Source: Notospermus geniculatus (taxonomy: Eukaryota; Nemertea; Pilidiophora; Heteronemertea; Lineidae). Taken from it: a stretch of DNA of 64,000 nucleotides. This document shows positions 57,249 through 64,000 of the stretch, piece by piece. The stretch is taken from positions 111,243-175,242 of the forward strand of contig NMRB01001090.1 of assembly GCA_002633025.1 (NCBI GenBank). Reading direction: 5' to 3'. The number at the start of each line of letters is the position of its first letter. The stretch's first letter is position 1. Position numbers and translations under genes: made by a program. The notes under the pieces were generated by a model that did no database searches, was not told where the DNA came from, and was given only the letters and a program-made list of their open reading frames with translations.

Positions 57249-57378
57249 TAGTCCGGACGCAAAACCCCGATTTTGGGCTTAGGTGTTTCTTTTTGAATAA
57301 CAGCATTTTTTTCACGGTTTTCATATATTTGGAGGGGGTGGGATCGGAATCCATCGAGTGCCACTTTGGCACCCCTGA

Positions 57379-57510
57379 CTGGGTTTCCTCTTCCATTACT
57401 TTTTTTAGCCAAAGTAAAGAAAATCCCTATTGTTCAATAATGTTAAACAGTGTGTTCAATAGTGATTTTCTTTACTGTGACTAAAAAAAGTAATGGAAGA
57501 GGAAACCCAG
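57379..57510. mobile_element. Palindromic MITE, 132 bp, with visible empty site
   Basis: The ends CTGGGTTTCCTCTTCCATTA and TAATGGAAGAGGAAACCCAG are inverted. The inner GTAAAGAAAATC also pairs. CCTGA flanks both sides (57374-57378 and 57511-57515). The opposite arm of the fold-back, at about 61655-61675, has GGCACCCTTGAGCG without insertion (read inverted), which gives the empty site. Confidence 0.92.
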
Positions 57511-58110
57511 CCTGAGCGTTTTGAGAAATTCGCGTTTCCATGGCAACGGACGACGATTTCAATGAATTTTGTTAAATGCCGATTATTTCATAATTAGAAG
57601 TGATATTTATTTGATTCAAACGATTATTCATATATTTACAAAGCTCAGCTAACTTTTTGGCACATTGCCAATTTCATCCGAGGTCAAGGTCACTTGCAAA
57701 GGTCAAGGTTATATCGAAATTTCGATATTTTTTCACGTACATCTCAACGACGGCGGACATTCAACAAGCACGTGCCCACACCACAGATTGTATAACTAAC
57801 TTTTATTCTTTTAAAAAGCTTCCGTAGGTATTATAGTTTCATTTGATAAGAATTACGCTCAATATTATCTTGAGCGTTCGAGAGGAGGGCGTTAGGATGT
57901 AACTACACCCTTGCGCATTTGGACGTCATTTTTGGTCAGTAACAGCTGTGCGTCAGTTCATCATGCGACGTCGTGTCCAGTCATTCATAAAAAAATACCA
58001 CTTACCCTAAAAGAAAAAGCGTGATTTTTCAAGGACTGGTAGCATTCGACCTACTTAATGGCGTACAAAGCGCCTACCGCAATCTAACTTCCGGAAAGGT
58101 CCTATTTCCA

Positions 58111-59180
58111 AGATGGCCGCCAATATGGCCGCCAGTTGCCATAAAATGGCCATAACTCGAGAACCATTCATCATAGTGATGGTTTTGGTGTCCACCCCTA
58201 GGTTTTAGGGGTCAAGGAATCTACTGGGATAGGTTACATAACTCCTTTCACCAGGGGGTGATAAATATCCAAGATGGCCGCCAATATGGCTGCCAATTAT
58301 CATAAAATGCCCATAACTCGAGAACCGTTCATCATACAGTGGTGGTTTTGGTGCCGATCCCTAGGTTTTAAGGGTCAAGGAATCCATTGGGATATGTGTC
58401 ATTACTCTCCCTTCACCAGGGGTGATAAATGTCCAAGATGGCCGCCAATATGGCCGCCAATTATCATAAAATGGCCATATCTCGAGAACCATTCGTCATA
58501 CAGTGATGGTTTTGGTGCCGATCCATAGGTTTTAGGAGTCAAGGAATCAATTGGGATATACGCCAATATGGCTGCCAATTATCATAAAATGGCCATATCT
58601 CGAGAACCATTCGTCATACAGTGATGGTTTTGGTGCCGATCCATAGGTTTTAAGGGTCAAGGAATCCATTGGGATATGTGTCATTACTCTCCCTTCACCA
58701 GTGGTGATAAATATCCAAGATGGCCGCCAATATGACCGCCAATTTATCATAAAATGGCCATATCTCGAGAACCGTTCCTCATACAGTGATGGTTTTGGTG
58801 CCGATCCCTAGGTTTTAGGGGGTCAAGGAATCCATTGGGATATGTGTCATTACTCGCCCTTCACCAGGGGTGATAAATATCCAAGATGGCCGCCAATATG
58901 GCTGCCAATTATCAAAAAATGGCCATATCTCGAGAACCGTTCGTCATACAGTGATGGTTTTGGTGCCGATCCCTACGTTTTAGGGGTCAAGGAATCCACT
59001 GGGATATGTGTCATTAGTCTCCCTTCACCTGGGGTATAGAAATCCAAGACGGCCGTCAATATGGCCGCCACAGTTGCCATAATGGCCATAACTCGAGAAT
59101 CATTCATCACAGAGTGATGGTTTTGGTGTTCACCAGTAGGTTCTGCAGGTCAAGGAATCTGCTGCGATTCCATTATACAT
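58111..59180. repeat. Tandem array, about 160-bp unit, left arm
   Basis: About seven units share CCAAGATGGCCGCCAATATG, CATATCTCGAGAACC, CAGTGATGGTTTTGGTGCCG, GGTCAAGGAATCCATTGGGA and CTCCCTTCACCAGGGGTGAT. One unit near 58560 is truncated. ORFs through the units are by-products. Confidence 0.9.
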
Positions 59181-60194
59181 CATATTAGGTTTAGAACTTT
59201 CTTTGTGGCATTGTTCATATGTTATGAGCAAAAGTACATTTTTCAAGATGGACGACTGGTGGCCATATTTGAAGAGCAACCGAGCCAAAATTTGGCGAAC
59301 ATATAGAAGATTTCCACATTCATATTCGTACCAAGTTACAGCATTCTAGCTGCTGTTCTTCATGTCGCGATGTTGGCTAAAGGTCCATTTTCAAGATAGC
59401 GGACTGGCCACCATATTAAGTCGAAGTAGGAAATTTTCAAGTTATCGAAATTTTGATAATCTCAAATATTTCCGCAACCGCTCAACAGATATGGATGCAA
59501 CAAAACATTAAATCCTTAGAAATGTTCACTCTATCATAACTGCAACAAAACTCACAGTGTAGTTACATACTTTAAGATTTTTTTTCTGATGAGCTATTAC
59601 GCCACTACGATATTTCCCAATTTCCAAAATTTTGATGCAGAAATATGTCCAATAAGATGTACATGTACTTTCATGTGGAACAAACCGTGTTACGTTTTGG
59701 GCACAAGGGATTTTAGGTGGTCATGTCTCGCCGTGGCTATTCAATCCGCGGTGTAATAAAATCTTAATGCCCCCCCCCCCACATGTGATATCCCCCCAAC
59801 AGTACATTTACGGATTAAGCAGCGCCATTGAATTGGACTCTACATTGACCAAGACCCTTAATCCTGTGACAAACATTGCATGAGGACATCAGAAAGACGG
59901 GACAATCATTAGATTCTATCAGACCTTGAAAAGTACAGTAGGTCAAATCAAAATGTCACAGTGGCCCACTCGCTACTCTGCCGTGGGCCCACCAGTGGGT
60001 GCCGCTGATGGCCCACCGGGGGTACGCAAACCTCCCTACCGGTAGGCCACTGGGGTAAATTTTGGCTCAGCTGATGAAAATCGATAGGATTTTCTGGGTA
60101 ACTACATTGGGTGAGGTCAAACATTTAGTTAACCCGAAAAGATTGCTCCAGAGTTACTCACACCCTATTTGTAAACCCTATATTTGACTTCTGC
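59181..60194. other. Loop of the fold-back, no gene seen
   Basis: It contains a C run at about 59771-59780 and GTGGGCCCACCAGTGGG-type short repeats near 59990-60050. No exon was recognised. Confidence 0.45.
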
Positions 60195-61075
60195 ATGACT
60201 TACTGTATGACGAACGGTTCTCGAGTAATGGCCATTTTATCAATTGGCGGCCATATTGGCGGCCATCTTGGATATTTATCACCAATGAGTGATGGTTTTG
60301 GTGTCGATCCCTAGGTTTTAGGGGTCAAGGACTCCATTATGATATGTGTCATTACCCTCCCTTCACCAGGGATGATAAATATCCAATATGGCCGCCAATT
60401 ATCATAAAATTATCAATTATCATCTTGGAAACTTATCACCCCCTGGTGAAAGGAGCGTTATGTGACCTATCCCAGTAGATTCCTTGACCCCTAAAACCTA
60501 GGTGTGGACACCAAAACCATCACTCTATGATGAATGGTTCTCGAGTTATGGCCATTAGGGCAACTGTGGCAGCCATAGTGACGGCCATCTTGGATTTCTA
60601 TATCCCAGGTGAAGGGAGAGTAATGACACATATCCCAATGGATTCCTTGACCCCTACAACCTAGGGATCGGCACCAAAACCATCACTGTATGACGAACGG
60701 TTCTCGAGATATGGCCATTTTATGATAATTGGTGGCCATATTGGCGGCCATCTTGGATATTTATCACCCCTGGTGAAGGGAGGGTAATGACACATATCCC
60801 AATGGATTCCTTGACCCCTAAAACCTAGGAATCGACACCAAAACCATCACTGTATAACGAACGGTTCTCGAGTTATGGGCATTTTATGATCATTGGCGGC
60901 CATATTGGCGGCCATCTTGGATATTTATCACCCCTGGTGAAAGGAGAGTTATGTGACCTATCCCAGTAGATTCCTTGACCCCTAAAACCTAGGGGTGGAC
61001 ACCAAAACCATCACTCTATGATGAATGGTTCTCGAGTTACGCCATTTTATGGCAACTGGCGGCCATATTGGAAAT
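60195..61075. repeat. Tandem array, about 160-bp unit, right arm (inverted)
   Basis: About five to six units of the same family as 58111-59180 are in opposite orientation (GGCGGCCATCTTGGATATTT, ACCAAAACCATCACT, GAACGGTTCTCGAG). Unit number and order differ from the left arm, so the arrays have changed since the fold-back formed. Confidence 0.9.
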
Positions 61076-62111
61076 AGGACCTTTCCGGAAGTTAGATTGC
61101 GGTAGGCGTTTTGTACGCCATTAAGTAGGTCGAATGCTACCAGTTCTTGAAAAATCACGCCTTTTCTTTTAGGGTAAGTGGTATTTTTATGAATGACTGG
61201 ACATGACGTCGCATGATGAACTGACGCACAGCTGTTACTGACCAAAAATGACGTCCAAATGCGCAAGGGTGTAGTTACATCCTAACGCCCTCCTCTCGAA
61301 CGCTCAAGATAATATTGGGCGTAATACTTATCAAATGAAAATATAATACCTACGGAAGTTTTTTAAAAGAAAAAAAAGTTAGTTATACAATCTGTGGTGT
61401 GGGCACGTGCTTGTTGAATGTCCGCCGTCGTTGAGATGTACGTGAAAAAATATCGAAATTTCGATATAACCTTGACCTTTGCAAGTGACCTTGACCTTGG
61501 ATGAAATTGGCAATGGCCCAAAAAGTTAGCTGAGCTTTGTAAATATATGAATAATCGTTTGAATCAAATAAATATCACTTCTAATTATGAAATAATCGGC
61601 ATTTAACAAAATTCATTGAAATCGTCGTCCGTTGCCATGGAAACGCGAATTTCTAAAAACGCTCAAGGGTGCCAAAGTGGCACTCGACGGATTCCGATCC
61701 CACACCATCCAAATATATGAAAACTGGAAAAAAATGCTGTTATTCAAGAAGAAACACTTTTCGGCTTTGCGTCCGGACTAGTATGGTGTGCATGAAGTGT
61801 GGGTCAACACATCCTCGCCACCCCAGGTTCTATGGGTTTGTGACATTGCTGCCACTCCCTGAATGTGTCATTTACACGCTTCTTCTCTGATAAAATTGTA
61901 CCTGTTTTTCATGTTGGGCAAATTTCTTTGTTTTCTATTACATAATGTAATTAACTTGTATTTCTTGAGATTTGGCTGATTTCCTGTGTCTATAAAACAC
62001 AGTGATCACATTGGACTATAAAAACAGTTAACTGGGGGTGTCTTTACTGCTTTTCTCAGAGGGGCCTGAATTGAAGCAATATGAAAATGTGCAACAACGG
62101 CTTGCCCTTAA

Positions 62112-62540
62112 ATTATTTAAACTACTGTTAGAGAAGGGCTGTTGCCCGGTCGTAGCCAGGTTCTTGGCTGTATTGTACACAAACCAGCAGACAAATGTAG
62201 CTTGGAATGGTGTAAAGAGTAGAAGTTTTGGTGTGAAAAATGGTATTAAACAGGGAGGGGTTTTGTCACCGATCCTGTTTTGTGTGTATGTTGATGTGCA
62301 TGACTGTCATAATAAACCAACTGTGTACCGAGTAAGTTATCATGAGAGATTAGCACTAATGTTGCCTCCGACTGCTCACTAATTCCTTCACTATAATCAT
62401 GTCAATGTTTTAGAATTCCAATGAATTTTTTGGTGACTTTGTATATATTTGATTTCTGCACCTGCACCATCATGCACAACAAGCACAATCAATTGTACAT
62501 TAAGTACGAATAAATGATAATAATAATAATAACTAAACAC
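62112..62540 (+). pseudogene. Non-LTR retrotransposon reverse transcriptase, 3' remainder
   Basis: Directly after the second TTAA, the frame KLFKLLLEKGCCPVVARFLA, VLYTNQQTNVAW, GVKNGIKQGGVLSPILFCVY continues the RT begun at 48999. The frame leaves the family after VYVD and stops at 62382. The YADD-type motif is missing, so there is also an internal deletion. A TAA-rich tail (TAAATGATAATAATAATAAT) at 62513-62533 looks like the 3' end of a CR1/L2-type element. Confidence 0.8.
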
Positions 62541-62582
62541 ATGCCCTGTAACAGATAATGAATGCCTGCGACGCGTCCGCGT

Positions 62583-62720
62583 GTTCTTACATAATAATAA
62601 TAATAATTTATTTAATTAAAGTGCTAAATTAATGATTAAAACATTTTCTAAGCACTGTACATAAAAAGAAAAGAAAAAAAAAGAAAAAGAGAAGAAAAAT
62701 GGAATGACATTAATTAAGAC
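62583..62720. repeat. ATA/TAA microsatellite and A-rich tract
   Basis: CATAATAATAATAATAATTT near 62591 is followed by a sequence with GTGCTAAATTAATG and TCTAAGCACTGTAC, then an AAAAGAAAAAAAAAG tract. This resembles the 3' tail of another small retroelement. It lacks a coding part. Confidence 0.5.
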
Positions 62721-63985
62721 AATTATAAAACAATGGACAAGGGTCAAATTAAAAGGAGAGAGAACAGAAACTATACATAAAACCACGAATATATAAGTAC
62801 CAAGAATGTACAACTTAGTAATCAATCAAACGGGTGGGCATTAAGTTACTTTTTCTGATAATAGAGGGCGTACGGTAATTATAGGCCTCCTAATTAAATA
62901 ACCAATGTTTAGATTTAAGGGTTGTTGACTGAATTATTGTATTATTAATAATAACGCCAATATTCTTATGTAAAGTTACAGGCATATTACTGGCATACAT
63001 TTTTTTTTTATTTTGGTGAAACCATGGATTTGTTGTTTAGGTCAGAGTGCCCGACCCAGAGATCAAGTACGATATCAATTTGTCGAAAAAATGGTCCATT
63101 CAAAACTGCTCTGTAGTTCGGTTATTTCTGAGTGCATACAACTGCGGGAGGTGTCATTTTGTTCGTAATGATCTTCCCTACACAATAATCATTCACAAAT
63201 TAAGATCCCTTCAGTAACAGGATCACCACAGGCAAATTAGTAAACTCACTTTTGGCACATATTTGGAGTTGTACATTCTTGGTACCGGTACTTATATATT
63301 CTTGATAAAACTACCCAAAATATTTTACAAATAAATGAGATGTTTCTTAAAAGATACTGTCACTGTGTCTGCGAGACTGCGCAGTGAAACCGGCAGTGAA
63401 TTCCACAGCCTGGGAACCAGGCTGTGGAATTCCGTAGATCCCATTGTTCTTGACAATGCTGGAAGCCTTCTTGTGCATCCTAACTTCTTCGATTTAGCAG
63501 ATATTTAGGAAGATATGTGTTTCGTATGTAAATCAAAGTTTAAAAAAAGATTTTGAAGTCAACAAACACAAACTTTTTTCTAGTCCATTAAAAGTGTGTT
63601 CTCAAACAGAACACACAGTGGCCGCTGTTTTTACACTGTAGATGTTGTTTAAAGATGTAAAACTTTTGATAAAAGAAAGTGTTTGATGAACAACATCCCA
63701 TTAAAGGAACATTATCATAGCGTTTAAACGTGACCTAAGTACATTCCGCATGGATCATTTGTAGTGATAATACAAAGTACAAGACAATTCCCCAATACAC
63801 CACTGAAAAAATTGACTTTGAATAAGGTTGTTTTCCTGGAGTGGGGGCAGCCATTCTCCTGGCAGCAGACGCTTTTTTCCAGGCCTGGCAATAAATCTCG
63901 CGACATTATGATGTAGCACCGGCTCACCTCCGCGTCATGACCATAGTCACGTCACGTCGTTAGAGCAGTGGACGTGGTGGAGCGA
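62721..63985. other. Gene-free stretch with a 16-bp perfect hairpin
   Basis: GAATTCCACAGCCTGG (63398-63413) pairs perfectly with CCAGGCTGTGGAATTC (63417-63432). No exon is recognised. Confidence 0.5.
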
Positions 63986-64000
63986 GGCAGAAATGGCGAC
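63986..64000 (+). other. Possible start codon at the window end
   Basis: GCAGAAATGGCGAC has a good start context (A at -3, G at +4) for the ATG at 63992-63994. It follows a GC-rich stretch with ACGTCACGTCG. It may be the first codons of a gene that continues outside the window. Confidence 0.2.

Larger units (their letters stand above)
57249..61780. mobile_element. Fold-back element, 4.5 kb, with tandem repeats in both arms
   Basis: The left end TAGTCCGGACGCAAA is inverted at the right end (TTTGCGTCCGGACTA). GTA flanks both sides (57246-57248 and 61781-61783), a possible 3-bp duplication. The outer arms of about 900 bp are closely matched: the GGGATCGGAATCC block, TTGCCATGGAAACGCG, CGAAATTTCGATAT, GGTCAAGGTCACTTGC, CTAACGCCCTCCTCTCGAA. 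Inside them are the 160-bp repeat arrays in opposite orientation and a loop at about 59180-60190. No transposase lies within it. Confidence 0.85.
49809..62107. mobile_element. TTAA-flanked 12.3-kb DNA transposon (Kolobok-like)
   Basis: TTAA lies directly outside both ends (49805-49808 and 62108-62111). The left end reads GGGCGAGCCATTGTTG and the right end, inverted, GGGCAAGCCGTTGTTG (14 of 16 match), with ATTTT matching three bases further in. Removing the element and one TTAA joins the two halves of the LINE RT in frame (FDRVHYIKLFKLL). TTAA duplications are known for piggyBac and Kolobok elements. The encoded transposase is not piggyBac-like, so a Kolobok-type assignment is likely. The element holds the transposase/YqaJ gene, a 391-bp MITE and a 4.5-kb fold-back. 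Without these two later insertions it would be about 7.4 kb. Confidence 0.85.

Noticed and set aside
57000-62000. Whether the 4.5-kb fold-back forms the ends of the TTAA transposon
   Set aside because: The TTAA termini lie well outside it (49809 and 62107), and the fold-back has its own ends and possible GTA duplicates, so it is treated as a separate insertion.
1-64000. tRNA, rRNA or snRNA genes
   Set aside because: I looked for T-loop-like GTTCRA motifs and typical rRNA cores and found none with a matching partner. A covariance-model scan was not possible.

Overview
The window is eukaryotic. Genes are split by GT-AG introns, gene density is low, and most of the sequence is tandem repeats, inverted-repeat elements and pieces of DNA transposons. 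There are no operons and no bacterial-type signals. The motifs TAGGCCTA, ACCGGT and TACATGTA recur throughout. Together with KDZ, Harbinger-type and TTAA-type transposons, this suggests a marine invertebrate, perhaps an echinoderm or another non-vertebrate deuterostome. That is an inference, not proven. A run of Ns (37527-37955) and single Ns (19385, 22325, 35204, 42870) mark a draft assembly.

Layout. 1-6.5 kb: tandem repeats, small MITEs and TAGGCCTA-rich DNA. 6.55-11.8 kb (+): a well-preserved gene of at least 14 exons whose product starts with an HMG-box-like segment and ends in a chromodomain. 14.8-19.5 kb (-): an intron-containing KDZ transposase gene with open, phase-compatible exons. 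20-28 kb: fold-back elements, a 345-bp tandem duplication and TAGGCCTA clusters. 28.4-35.9 kb (-): two tandem copies of a gene with an SGNH-hydrolase-like exon followed by an array of in-frame acidic cassette exons (six and four), flanked by 81-86 bp satellite arrays. 35.9-37.5 kb: the 3' part of a PIF1-like helicase and a PIF/Harbinger transposon at the assembly gap. 38-43 kb: two mariner-like MITEs and little else. 43.3-45.0 kb (-): an OTU cysteine protease-like protein of the kind often carried by large transposons. 46-48.8 kb: an unknown ORF, several MITEs and a fragment of a rhodopsin-family GPCR.

48.99-62.5 kb: the most informative structure. A non-LTR retrotransposon reverse transcriptase ORF is split by a 12.3-kb DNA transposon (49809-62107). 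That transposon is bounded by TTAA duplications and matching GGGC-AGCC-TTGTTG termini, and the RT frame closes exactly across the insertion. It carries a minus-strand gene for a 'Mutator-like' transposase followed by a YqaJ-type nuclease. That gene is interrupted by a 391-bp MITE with a perfect 9-bp target duplication. The large element also contains a 4.5-kb fold-back whose left arm holds a 132-bp MITE absent from the right arm. The layers give a relative order: the LINE came first, then the TTAA element, then the later insertions.

No tRNA, rRNA, CRISPR or bacterial feature was seen. The 5' ends of the HMG/chromodomain and KDZ genes and all promoters are undetermined.
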